Origin: Aldrovandia affinis
Lineage: Eukaryota; Chordata; Actinopteri; Notacanthiformes; Halosauridae
Assembly (NCBI GenBank): GCA_029706075.1
Contig: JAINUG010000174.1
Span: 1,364,001-1,428,000 of the forward strand
Direction of reading: 5' to 3'
Length of the DNA stretch: 64,000 nucleotides
Every line of letters starts with the position of its first letter. Positions within the stretch are counted from its first letter, which is position 1. Below are positions 24,955 through 35,800 of this stretch, piece after piece. A program made the position numbers and the translations under genes. Under the pieces are notes generated by a model. That model was not told the DNA's origin, ran no database searches, and saw only the letters and a program-made list of their open reading frames with translations.

Positions 24955-26150
24955 ACTAAAAGCCTGTGGTCCATTTCTCTTTGGCTAGTGAACACTCTTA
25001 CACCTAACGTTGGTTGGCTAACAGTGTCTACTCTAACCTTGTGACTACCATGCTAACTTAACTAGCTGGCCATGATCAAATGAAGTCTTGCCTCACTTCA
25101 TACACCAGCAGACATTATTAGACAAGGGCTCTAGCACATATACAGTACATGTCTGATCCCACACACTCAGACTAACCTACAATATGCACTAGAGAGCCCC
25201 TACATCCATTTCATGTCTAGGAATTATAAATTATATCTCGCAATCGCACGCCGAAATGCAATCCAGCCCTGAAGTATCTTCCATACATGCAGTATGTTCC
25301 TGTGTTTTCATTTAGCTAATACGTGTATGAAATATTGTTAATGGCTGAAGAAGAAGAAACAAATTGGCAGTAGATGATACATCATTCATGCCTCCAATGG
25401 ATAGTCCTCCGTCTGTCTGGAATAGTAATCGTGCCGTTCTTCTAACCTGGAGGGAAAAAGCTTCTGTCACAAAATGAGTGGCAGGGCAAGGGCCATAATG
25501 GCCTTTTAGCAGCAGTGAAGTGGTCAGACCCACAGAGCCATTGCCAGAGACTGATGAATTCAGCGTTGGGTTCTTAAGTCTGATCGTGAAAACTTCTTAA
25601 GCAGCGGCGTGTCGTCAGCGGAGGGTTTACGATTGAACGCTGGCCCTGCACTTTGCTGGGTTACGCGAGATTTGTAATGAGCGCCTCGGCTAGCTAATGC
25701 GGGCTAAATTAATGAAGGGGCCTGTCGTGCTTGTGGCCAATGTGAAATCATTTAGGCAGTGCCATCCAGCGTGGGGAGAAAACCATTAAGTGCTGGTATT
25801 CCAGCGACAGAGCGAGAAAAAGAGCAGTCCGCCAGGCTTCGCCTCGGTCACGGTATTTGCATTAAGGCTATCCGTTCCTTTATGAAGAATGCTCTCAGGC
25901 CACTCAAGTGCTTTCTGATTCAAAAAGCAGATTGTCTTGTACTCTGAGCTCAGATGTAGGAGATTAAGTGGAACTCAATTTGTGGTCTAAAATGCTTGTG
26001 ATAGAGCACTGTACTTGGAATTTAGAGGTTACTGGTTATTAGAGTCAAATAAATATATAGGTATTGGCCTGCCCTTTGACTGGCCTTAGGTATTGTACTT
26101 CATATTCTACATAGTATGTAATACTATTCGGAGAGAGAGTAAGAGGATCA
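24955..26150. other. Intron sequence, no gene seen
   Basis: No gene is seen. A worn tRNA-like stretch near 25985-26045 may be another SINE remnant, too degraded to assign. Confidence 0.5.
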
Positions 26151-26397
26151 AGAACAATAACAGTGATGCACAAATACCGGCCCAGTTGGCCATTATTTCG
26201 GCTACCAGGTCTAGAAGAAGAGATCTCAGTGTCTGTTGGGGCACGTTTGGCAGGAGCATTTTGTGATGTTTCATGAGGAATAGTGACTAAGGTGATGTTG
26301 GCATGGAAGTTTGAGGGAAAGACATCATCAACTATGGGTAACTGAGGTCGAAAGCGCATACTCGTCGCCATGATGTCCATGCATTGGTTCGAGACGA

Positions 26398-27129
26398 CAA
26401 CAGACAAGCAACTCTGAATCAGTTGACTGCAAATATCAATCGAGGATGTGAGCAGGCAATTTCCTCAAGAAGAGTCCATTGTGGGCGGCGGATGGCGTAG
26501 CGGTCTAACGCACCACACCTTGGCTGGTCCGGTGTGGTGTGCGCTGCCTGTCAGGGACACGGTTTGAAACCCGCGTCTCGACCAGACCGGCCCTGGTCGT
26601 CAGCCCCGATTGGAGGCGGCATTTGACACGAGTCCGTCGAGGAGCAGGTAAAGGCGTCCGTGGTAGAATTCTGTCTCGGAAGAGGCGGATCAATCAGCCC
26701 GGAAAGAGTGTCTCAACCCGGAGGATGGGCGGTGGACTCGTGGGGGAGGGGAATTGAGATAAATAGAGGGTATAATTGGCAACCAAACTGGGAGAAAAAC
26801 GGGAAAAGAAAAATTGAAATAAATGTATTAAAAAAATATATATATTTAATTGAAGAGTCCATTGAGAACTTCACAGAGAAGGGATACTATGGTCAGGCTG
26901 CAGTGGATAAACCCCTTATTACACCTAAAAATGCACATTTGCGAGTAAAGTGGTGCAAATGACACGGGCAGTGGTCTACTGAGCAGTGGGGAAAAAAGTC
27001 ATACAGTCAGACAGTGTTATCCTTCATCCTGTTCTCAACAAGCGGACGAGTGCACTCTGTTATGGTGTGGGGTGCATTTTCCTAGCATGGCTTAGGTCCA
27101 CTCAACCCGTTAGAGAGCAAGGTTAATGC
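26398..27129 (+). pseudogene. Tc1 transposase remnant, N-terminal/central part
   Basis: When the SINE is discounted, the sequence reads through RQATLNQLTANINRGC, SSRRVHW and ELHREGYYGQAAVDKPLI, then KNAHLRVKWCK. This matches the DNA-binding-to-catalytic junction of Tc1 transposases. Stops and shifts follow and the hAT-like insertion cuts it near the GGGT-WGAFS region. It cannot make protein. Confidence 0.75.
26482..26851 (+). repeat. tRNA-derived SINE, first family, with perfect 13-bp target duplication
   Basis: The 370-bp insertion has an A-box-like GTAGCGGTCTAAC, a B-box GGTTTGAAACC at 26561-26571, a body with GGCGGCATTTG and a TATAATTGGC...AAACGGG tail. It is flanked by exact copies of GAAGAGTCCATTG (26469-26481 and 26852-26864). 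It lies inside Tc1 transposase sequence. Confidence 0.95.
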
Positions 27130-27691
27130 TAGGGCTGCCACATTATATTTTAATTGTGAGTCCAATTTCGAGTCTGCATTCCAACACCAGTTTCAAAGAT
27201 GAATGGGGAGATTCGATATTACCCAAAAAACGAATAAAAATGCCATGCCCATAAACATAGACATTTTCAACATGCTTTTTTGAGTACTCTACTCTCTGTT
27301 CATGTTTTTGAAAGATGTTCTGTTGATAACGGTGTTATGTTTGCCCTCATATTGTGCATTTTTACACAAATAAATTCTACCATGGGAAGGATTATCTGCT
27401 GTGTACCCGCTTATCAAAGTGTGAAGGTACACGGCTATCGCTTTAATCCACGCAGAAATGAGGCTTCAGTTAAAACTATTTATAGTACAGAACGTATTGC
27501 ATTTGGACCTGAGCCAATTCAAAAGGTTTGCTTGCGATGAAAGTGAAGACAGTTTTTGGGGAAATTTTGAAGAGGTTTTTAAAATAACAAAAGTTAGGTC
27601 TGTAACAGGCACATTTGAATAATATTTGAACAAATCTACATGTTTTCGCTGAATATCAAACAGGATTTTGTTTGTTCAAGTGACAGCCCTA
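27130..27691. mobile_element. hAT-like non-autonomous insertion (TAGGGCTG ends)
   Basis: The 562-bp insertion has ends TAGGGCTGCCAC and GTGACAGCCCTA, which are inverted. Flanks GTTAATGC and GTAAACAC are diverged copies of GTGAATGC, the sequence present at the unoccupied site in the related Tc1 copy at 42010-42510. That empty-site comparison supports an 8-bp duplication, as in hAT transposons. An internal 86-residue ORF (27280-27540) is unrecognised. Confidence 0.75.
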
Positions 27692-27699
27692 GTAAACAC

Positions 27700-28050
27700 C
27701 AATAAATACAAAGCCATTCTGAGCCATCACCTTTATCCTATGGTGAAGCATTTCTGTCCTGATGGGAGTGGTTCTTCCACAGGGCACGAGTGGTCACTGA
27801 ATGGTTTGATGAGCTTGAAAATGATGTAAATCATAGGCCATGGCCATCTCAGTCACCAGATCTCAACCCAATTGAACACTTATGGGTGATTCTGGAATGG
27901 TACCTGAGATGCTTTCTACCACCATCAACAAAACACCTAATTTCTTTATGGGGTTATGTCCCTCCAATAGAGTTCCAGACACTTATAGAATCTATGCCAA
28001 GGCGTAATGGAGCTGTTCTGGTGGCCCGTGGTGGTCCAACGTCCTATTAA
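27700..28050 (+). pseudogene. Tc1 transposase remnant, C-terminal part
   Basis: It continues from the hAT-like insertion with NKYKAIL-like sequence. The downstream frame gives [25 protein letters not shown] (with the third catalytic residue E) and a C-terminus ending GGPTSY at a stop. A frameshift separates the two. It is a remnant, not a gene. Confidence 0.85.
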
Positions 28051-28092
28051 GGCACTTTATGTCACTCTTTCCTTTATTTTGGCAGTTACCGG

Positions 28093-29576
28093 TATACATA
28101 TTATTTTCAATCACATTGAAATAGTGTTATAATGGCAATTGCCTATGGTTTTTGATTTGTGTCAATTGAACCTGTTTAAATATGAATTTGATTTACTTGA
28201 AGAATGCTGGTTGTGAACTGAGATTAGTTTTTATTTTTATTTTTCTTGGCTACTAAATAAGAAATGTTGTAGATGAGGATTGTGCGTCCATTTAAAAAAT
28301 GTCTTGACATTCACATTTGTGGTTCCGCACATCTTTTATATTAAAGGTAATTGAATGCCTGCACATTATATAAAGCCTGCAAATGCATACATCAGTCAAA
28401 GCACGGAAAATGCAACATTTAGTCCAAATGGTTCTTTGCTGGGTTGCAGTGAGAGGGGTCTGAAGGATGGCTGTTTAAAATGATGCTCTTTCTCATATTT
28501 TCCTCAAATGACACTTTACCACATTTCTACACTTCACAATGCAGACACCCTTAATACCACTTTTTAGTGCACGGCTGCACTAGAAATGACTACTCCTCTT
28601 TTTCTCCGGCCAGCCTTCCTGCTCCTTTCATCCTCCCTCTCCATCCTGGATTCAATCAGCATTCGTCCTCAACTCTGACTCCATTAAATGCAAGTCATCC
28701 ACATTCTGCAGTGTTTGCAAGTAAAACCTGCATTTATTTGCGACGTCAACGTTGAGGATCCATTTTGATTGAACCCAGGCCGTCATTCCTCCGAGCGCCA
28801 AACCCAGACAAAGGCCAATGGCTGTTAAAAATGTGCACCATCGCCCAGAATAATATTTCTTCCTCTTTATCCATCATGGAGGAGGAGGAGGCGGCGTGCG
28901 AGGAAGAGGGGGGTGTTTTCCCCCCTGTTGTGTTTCTGCGGTCGGCGACGCGTTGATGGCGGCGGGGGCCGTGCGGCAGAGAGGGAGAGAGGGATGATTA
29001 CCCGGTTTATTGTCTCCCCCCGGCCTGCGGCTCACCTTATGTCCCTGAATCAGCACTCTCACCTCCGCGTGATTTATGAGCTGCTCTCACATGCTCACGC
29101 CACTCCCGCTACCCGTTCTTTCTCTCCCCGTTTCGCTTAAACCGTGGAGGAGGGGAAAAAAACAAGAAACCGCCCGACCATCCGTCTAATGGATGTGAAA
29201 AGCACTTTTGGTTTCAATTGACGTTAGTGACTGTCAATTTGGCCGATGCGACAGAATTGACATTTCTCGGGATGAGAGAGCTGCAGGCCAGCGGTTTATA
29301 TATGGGTGTGTGATGGCTTTGTGCGGCTGGGGCGATTCCTGGCTACCTGAGAATATTGACTGCTGGTCTATCGTGTTTTACATGCGGCAGGTGATGACAC
29401 AATGGCCAGATATGTGGCCTCCTGACAACACTTTCCCGCATTTCCAATCCCGATTCAATTCCATGGCATATTTTGCCAGCGTAAGCAGCTCCGTTGTTGC
29501 ACAGTGCAGGTGCACTCAAACGTGCTCTGACTTCAGGACGCTGCATTCTTCAAGTGCCTGACAGTGTGACATTTAG
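28093..29576. other. Intron sequence, no gene seen
   Basis: Apart from a mixed GGAGGA-rich patch at 28876-28996, nothing is recognised. Confidence 0.6.
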
Positions 29577-29720
29577 CACTGTAGCATAGCGGCCAGGATG
29601 GTTACAAGTTCAAATTCCAGGTGTTTGCACCATTTTTGTCACATTTGAACAAGGTACGTAACTTCAGTATAAACATTAACAAAATGTAAGTGTGTCTTTT
29701 CTGCTAATCGACTAAAACAT
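29577..29720 (+). repeat. V-SINE, degraded
   Basis: A tRNA-like head (TGTAGCATAGCGGCC, then AAGTTCAAATTCC) is followed by TTTGAACAAGGTACGTAACT, the V-SINE core. The tail is lost or worn. Confidence 0.65.
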
Positions 29721-29781
29721 TGGGTGCTCTTATAGTAAAACACTTTATGATGACGGTGCGTCTTCAGTCGGCGTCTTTATA

Positions 29782-30060
29782 TACATTTACATTTTTGACA
29801 TTTAGCAGACCAGTGGGGTGGCCCAACAGTGGCACAGAACCACACAGGGGGGGACATTAAAAATGTAATACATTTTTAAAGATGTGATTGACAACCTCTT
29901 AACCTATCAAGAGCCAGATGAAGTAGGGTGGCACACAGGGTGGCCAACCAAGTTTCTGTGGGGGCAGGTGCCCCTCCCTGGACACGCCCCTGTAGCAGAC
30001 GCTGTTATCCAGAGTGACTGACAAGATATGCATATATACATGGTAAGATCAATCATTGTT
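29782..30060 (-). repeat. V-SINE tail split by a DNA transposon
   Basis: The complement of the V-SINE tail (ACATTTACA..TTTAGCAGAC and GCTGTTATCCAGAGTGACTG) is interrupted at 29811-29992 by a hAT-like MITE. The head beyond 30060 is not recognisable. Confidence 0.75.
29811..29992. mobile_element. hAT-like MITE, 182 bp, with exact 8-bp target duplication
   Basis: The insertion begins CAGTGGGGTGGCCC and ends GGACACGCCCCTG. The ends are imperfect inverted repeats of the CAGNGGNGTGNCC type seen in hAT elements. Exact TAGCAGAC copies flank it at 29803-29810 and 29993-30000, and the interrupted host sequence is the V-SINE tail. Confidence 0.88.
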
Positions 30061-32689
30061 CGCGCTTGAGATCAGTGCAGTAATACAGCAATAGACATCG
30101 TTGTTGGTAGCTGCATGCCATACCCGTAACACAGGGAAAGAAAAGGGTTAGTAGAATTATTGTTTTTTTAATGTCAACACTATACATCGGCTGTGTTTTA
30201 AGGATGTGCCGCCTCAATGCGGGTCACTGCTGTGTTCCATTTTAATTCCTGTCCTATTACTGGTGTTACACGCACAGGAGGAGGCTGTAATATTCCCCAT
30301 CCCCAACTCCACAAGTACGACTCCCCTACGTACAGCAGCTACAACACGCCGGCTCTCCACCCTTGTCGGAACAATCCATTATGAAATGTAGCGGATTGTC
30401 GAGGACAACAGAAATCTAAAAGGGCTAATCAGAGCGGTGCATGTGCATCCAGTTGATACTTTGGACACTATTTGTAATTAGGACAATACAACTCTATTAT
30501 TTTTGCATTTTCCAGGAAAGCTGCATAAATTGTTAGTCCAGAAAATTTCAGATAATCCAGGGGGTTAACAAAAAATAATTAACTGACAGCAATTTTAGCC
30601 TAATCCAAATATAATAGCCGTGCCATAAAATGCAGCACAGGCACATATCGCTGTAAACCTGGTTCGATTTAAGTTCAGACCCATGTCATAATTGATTTGT
30701 CTAAGTCTTGCGATTTATAAATGCATGCAAAAGTAAAATTCATTAAACTAGATCAAGGAATTAATTATTGTCTCTCTTGGTAAAGCCACATTCTATTAGC
30801 CGTAAGCAGGAAATAAGCAGGGTTTTTTTTGTTTTGTTTTGTTTCGTTTTTTAAATCCTTGACGATGAGCTGGAAGGGATTCAGTCGCAGCCTAGCAGCA
30901 TGTCTCCCGGAGCGCTTCCCCGTGAACCGTGCTCCGGTTAAAAACACGGCACTCAGTATTGCGTGGCGAGGGTCGATGAGCGGAGATTGGTTCTGATGCG
31001 CGTCAGCGTGCGACCGAACAATGTTCTTCTCCCCTGATCGAGCGAATGCTGTTCCAGCTGGGGCAGCCTTGCGCGAAACACTTTTTGACCCATTGTGTCA
31101 GGTTACGCACACAGATCTGCCCGCGTCTGGACGCCAATAAATCCATTTTTGATGAACCGAAAATAAAACCAACCTATGAACCAAAATCCCAGTTACAGTG
31201 TACGTATCTGGCCTGTTATTTAGAGAGGGTGTGCATGTCATACTTGGAGCTGTCTGTCTTCGTTAACTCGATAACCCGACAAGAAATCTGTTTTTAAGAT
31301 GTTGAAAAGTCATTTGAGGTAAGAGAGAGCAGTGACCTATTAACATCAATGTTGGCACGAAAAGGAAGACCAGCCAGCGGATAGTGTAAGACTGACATAA
31401 TTTATATTTGTCGGACGGTAGGGTTTTATTCACGTTAAGCTATAATGGCTTTTACCGGCATTTAAAGCAAGCATACAGGATATTTCGATCTTTGTCGTCT
31501 TGGTCAGGAAGCTTCGAATGGTGCATGAAATGCCAAGGTCAAAATGCATTGTGGGTAAAACGCATTACTGACTATAGCTGCTCGGGCTATGGCCGATGAG
31601 AGCACTTTGAAGTGAGTGAAACGTGAACTGTGCCAACAGATGTCTGAATAAAATGCTTGATAAATCCAGGTGGTTTTTTTATATATTCCTTTTAATAAGT
31701 CAAGTTATGCCAAAATTACAATGATTGAAACATTTTCTCAGGATAATGTTCACAATTGATTTGAAGCAAAATCCAAAATCTATTATATATATATATATAT
31801 CATTTTATTATTATTTTATTATTTTTATTTCATGTAGGATAATAAAAAAGATTCTCCAAAACTGCTAATTGAGGTCATTAGTGGTTCACTTTACACACCT
31901 GGGTGAGATTCATTTTAAGTGTTTCATTTTCACGTGATTGACTGTGATATAAGCAACCATAATGTGAAAATATGGGAGTATACAGGGTTATTCAGAGTAA
32001 CTTTACATTACTCAGGGTAACTTTTAAATAATTGACTTAATCTGCTGAATTCTACATTTGGGGCTGATGTTGGTGCCAGAATCCCAGAAATAGGGTATTT
32101 TAGGGCGGTCTCATTTTGGGATTTCGACCCTTAGAGCCCTGCTCACACATCAGGATAATAACTGCTGTGACAATACACACTGTGATAAGGAAGAGCACAT
32201 CCGCACCTCAGCTGGAATGAGCTGCCACACGTATTACACTAAGTAGAGGTCGGGGGCCACCGCTCAGAGGGTCAGGACTTGTGTAAAGCGAGTGGGCAGG
32301 CTCTGCTGGACGTCTTCCTGCTTTCCTCTGCACTGGGATAGACGAGATTAATCAAACCGTGCTAAACGGCTCAGTGGGCCAGCCCAGCAGCCAGGAGCAG
32401 GCTAATTAACACGGCGTGGGAGGGAGGGCGCTCACATAATGCCGATGCCTCGTTTTCGTGGGCTCTTTCTCCCGATAGGGGCCGGGTTTGCACAAAAAAA
32501 TCAATCAACAAGCAGCAGATTGTTATGATTTCTGCAGTCTCTCCGCCCTCGGAGGTAGCCTCAGCGTTGCGGTCAGCACAAATTCCCCCTTTCAGTCTGA
32601 AACCCTGTGGCACATGCAGACGTCCAAAAGACACGTGTGTATTCCTTTAAATGGACGTCTGCTTCCCTCTCTCTCCTGCTCTTTCTCAC
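30061..32689. other. Intron sequence with short AT repeat
   Basis: (AT)n at 31782-31800, followed by TTATTATTTT-rich sequence. No gene is recognised. Confidence 0.6.
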
Positions 32690-32739
32690 TCCCTGTCCCT
32701 CTGTCGCTCTCTCATTCTCTCTCCCTCACCCTCTATCTT

Positions 32740-32775
<36 letters not shown>

Positions 32776-32882
32776 CCTGTCCACGTCTCTCACGCTTCCT
32801 CTCTTTCTCTCTCCCGTTTCTCTCTCTCTCTCACCCCCCACCCTCTCTTTCTCTCTCCCTCCCCCACTCTCTTTCTCTCAGG
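32660..32882 (+). repeat. Polypyrimidine (CT)-rich tract
   Basis: About 220 bp almost entirely C and T on the plus strand, with a pure (CT)n core at 32741-32772. Ser/Leu-rich ORFs through it are artefacts. Confidence 0.9.
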
Positions 32883-33594
32883 CGGTGTGTGAGTTACTGT
32901 ATGTTGGGCCCCGAGCTTGACCCCCCATCGCAGGCAGTGAAAGGGGCCGCTCAGATGAAAGGGGGCTGGCTCTATATTAAACCCCAGTTAATTCATAATA
33001 AGGACCCTGTTTGTCAGCTTCCCCGTGAACAGGAGGGATGAATACCGTCTGGCACGACCGCCGGGGCTGCCCCGCCAGAAGGGGCGTGAGGAGCGGGGGG
33101 CCAAGCCACCCATGAATGACCGCTCTTTAGTCCCTTCCTCTCCCCGCGCCAAAAGGCAGAGGATGAGGCCACGTTGGCAGAGCTCGCTTCTCTCCACAGT
33201 GTCGTCGCCTTCGCTTTCAGCCCGTCACTGTCCTCTTCAAAGCCTCCTCAGATGTGCAGGCCAGACATTTCTGCCTGCCTTTGTTTCCGACCATAAATGG
33301 ACAATCGCCTAATTCCTTTGGTATTCCTCGCACTTGGATAGCAGTTGTACGAAACGTTTCAAAGCTCGATTTGCTCAATTTTTTAACTGGATTAACCAGT
33401 GACCATATCATTGTACATCCAGTGTGAACGTGGAAGAGGTGGTTCAGAAATCACCCGAAAACAAAAAGCCCAAACATGGCCATTGGACTGAATACTGGCA
33501 GTGAATTGTTGCTTTCAGTACTGCTCATTTTTACAGACAGTTGGAGATGGAAGAAATAGTATAGTATGGATAAACGGATAAACATCTCTCCCTC
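32883..33594. other. Intron sequence, no gene seen
   Basis: No repeat family or gene is recognised. Confidence 0.6.
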
Positions 33595-33596
33595 CT

Positions 33597-33965
33597 AGGG
33601 CTAGCGGATAATGTAGCGGTCTAACACACCTGTATTTTGGCTGGTCCTGCCTATCACAGACGTGGTTCAAAACCCGTTTATGCTATATTGGCCCTGACCG
33701 TTAGCCCCGATCGGGGGCGGCATTTGGCTGTCCGCCCCAGGGGGAAGGGGGAGGATGAGCCGGCACGAACTCCCCGAGAAGCACGAGAGTGTCTCCAAAA
33801 GCAGGTGGGCGAGTTCCGTCTTGGAGGAGGCGGATCATTGCTGGCCTCAGAGAATTGGCTTGACCCGGAGAACGGGTGGGGAGTTTGTGGGGGAAGGCGA
33901 ATCAAAATAAATAGAGAGTATAATTGGCTACCAATTTGGGAGAAAAATGGGAAAAAATCTGAAAC
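33597..33965 (+). repeat. tRNA-derived SINE, first family, near full length
   Basis: It has an A-box-like TGTAGCGGTCTAAC, a B-box GGTTCAAAACC at 33664-33674, then GTTAGCCCCGATCGGGGGCG and a TATAATTGGCTACCAATTTG tail into an A-rich end. It matches 26482-26851 along its length. I found no clear target duplication. Confidence 0.9.
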
Positions 33966-34344
33966 ATAAAAATAAAATAAAAACCTTCCTCCAGTTTAAA
34001 AATACATTTCCACTGGGAAAAATAATAAGTTATCCTATAAAAAAAGTGGAACAGATGGGGTCCCTCACAGCAGGGTAAGAACAGTCTGGGAGATCCCCCG
34101 AATTCTCCATCCACCCTGTACTGCCAGGGACAGGGAGAGAGATGCGCTTTGCATGAGTGTGCAGTGGGATGAGCTCTTGTGTGGAGACTGCTGACTCATT
34201 GAGCGGTATGTGTTTGGAACAGATGGAGAATTTCCAGTTCTAGGGAATCTAATCTCCCAGTGCAGTAGGCCATGGAGAGAGCGAGCGTGCCAGCTGAGTC
34301 GACATTCTCCCTCGCTGCGCACCCCCACAGCAATAGGTCCTTGC

Positions 34345-34620
34345 ACACACACACAAACAACACACACACACAAACATACAAACATACAGACACACAAACA
34401 AACACTCTCGCACACTCCATGCTCCATACACACACGCACACATGTGCACATTGTGCTACGCGCTCTCTCGATGTCTCCCATGCCAAAAAACGCACATGCT
34501 CACACACGCTACATGTTCACACATGCACACGCACCACACAAACACTGACGAGAAAATACTCTCGTAAACATGCATTCTCACACAGACCACATTCTCTCTC
34601 ATGCACACGCACACACTCAC
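34345..34620 (+). repeat. Cryptic CA-rich region
   Basis: Interrupted ACACAC blocks alternate with ACATACAAACATAC and CTCACACACGC variants, an old microsatellite. ORFs across it on both strands are artefacts. Confidence 0.8.
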
Positions 34621-35617
34621 GCGTAGAAGCAGACCGAAGCCGTCTATTTGCTTATTGTAAATGCTGCATACGACAACTTTATCCAGCGCTTTCCTGATCA
34701 GTGAGTCTGTTTTTAACCCCCAGCTTCCAGAAACCGTGCAATTAATTATTCGTAGAAAGGAAGATTGTATCCTGTCAGCGCTTCCCTTGTCATTTTGTCC
34801 TGAGTCAGCGTTTCTCTCTGAGCCAGCGGACTTTTGCTCCAATGACGCACCCGCACATCAGAGAAGTTGGAATATCAATCACACCCGGCCTTCGCAGCTT
34901 GCGTGTTTCACAGCTCCCTCCCTCCACTTCACCAAAGCTGAATTATGCATTAGTCAGGAAATATAAATCTCCCTGGACACTGTCACAAGACAGAACCATA
35001 GAATAAAATGCACACCCTAGCTGAGGACAGGAGTGCTCTTCGATGAAGTAGTATCCAAAAAAGCACACTACAGCTCACACAGTGGGTTTGCTGCTGCACA
35101 TTACATGAAACTGCCTTTGGAGCAATTATAGCACACACTAATACCTGTGGGTAAATAGTGCACCTTTTCTGTCGCACCTATAACACTGTCCAAAACGATG
35201 TACCGTAAATTCATGTCTGCGTGTCTGTCTTAATTTTCTACTGCAAATGATCTAGCAACACCAAGATAGAGTAGCATGCCACAGACCTGGATCGATACTT
35301 ATCCACAGCTATTGAGAGAAGCTGGAGTAAAACCAGTACCTGCCACTGACTGTTGGCTCCAGAAACTTTAGCGAGGAGAATTTGCTTTTTCAGTGTAGCA
35401 TCATAGCAGAAAAACTGACCTGATCTTTGTTTCAGGCGACCTCAAAAATCATTGGCTCCCCAGAGGCTCTCGTTTGGTGCCCAGCTTTTATCGAATTGCC
35501 CAGATCGGCCTTAGTTTTATTTTCTGTTGTATTTTTCAACAAGTCGTATAGTATGCTGTAAACCCTCACACACATATGGTCACCTATACGCGACTACACA
35601 TACAAACATACACACAC
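34621..35617. other. Intron sequence, no gene seen
   Basis: Nothing recognised. Confidence 0.6.
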
Positions 35618-35800
35618 AGCATGGTATAGTAGTGAAAGAACTGGACTTGCTGTCAAAAGATTGCAGGTTTAAACCCTGAGAACCCCACTTATGTTGTATC
35701 CTTGAGCCTGGCACCTATTCAATAAATGTTCCACAGTATTAAATATCAGAAATAAATGTTAGTTATGCAAGTCACCCTGGATAAGGGCATCTGGTAAACA
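35618..35800 (+). repeat. V-SINE
   Basis: A tRNA-like head (AGCATGGTATAGTAGTGAAA, B-box-like AGGTTTAAACCC), a degraded core and the tail AAGTCACCCTGGATAAGGGC plus ATCTGGTAAACAAATGA. The head-to-tail order is complete. Confidence 0.8.

Larger units (their letters stand above)
26151..28092 (+). mobile_element. Tc1-like transposon copy (family 2), broken and nested
   Basis: Plus-strand transposase remnants occur before, between and after two later insertions (26482-26851 and 27130-27691). The right terminal repeat is TTTATTTTGGCAGTTACC followed by GG and the TA target. It matches the complement of the end of the copy at 42010. The left boundary is uncertain; I found no matching left terminal repeat. 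Confidence 0.75.

Noticed and set aside
26482-26580. tRNA gene
   Set aside because: A- and B-box-like motifs are present, but they are the head of a SINE with a 370-bp body, and a tRNA fold is not complete.
32488-33041. Ser/Leu-rich ORFs
   Set aside because: These are translations of the CT-rich tract.
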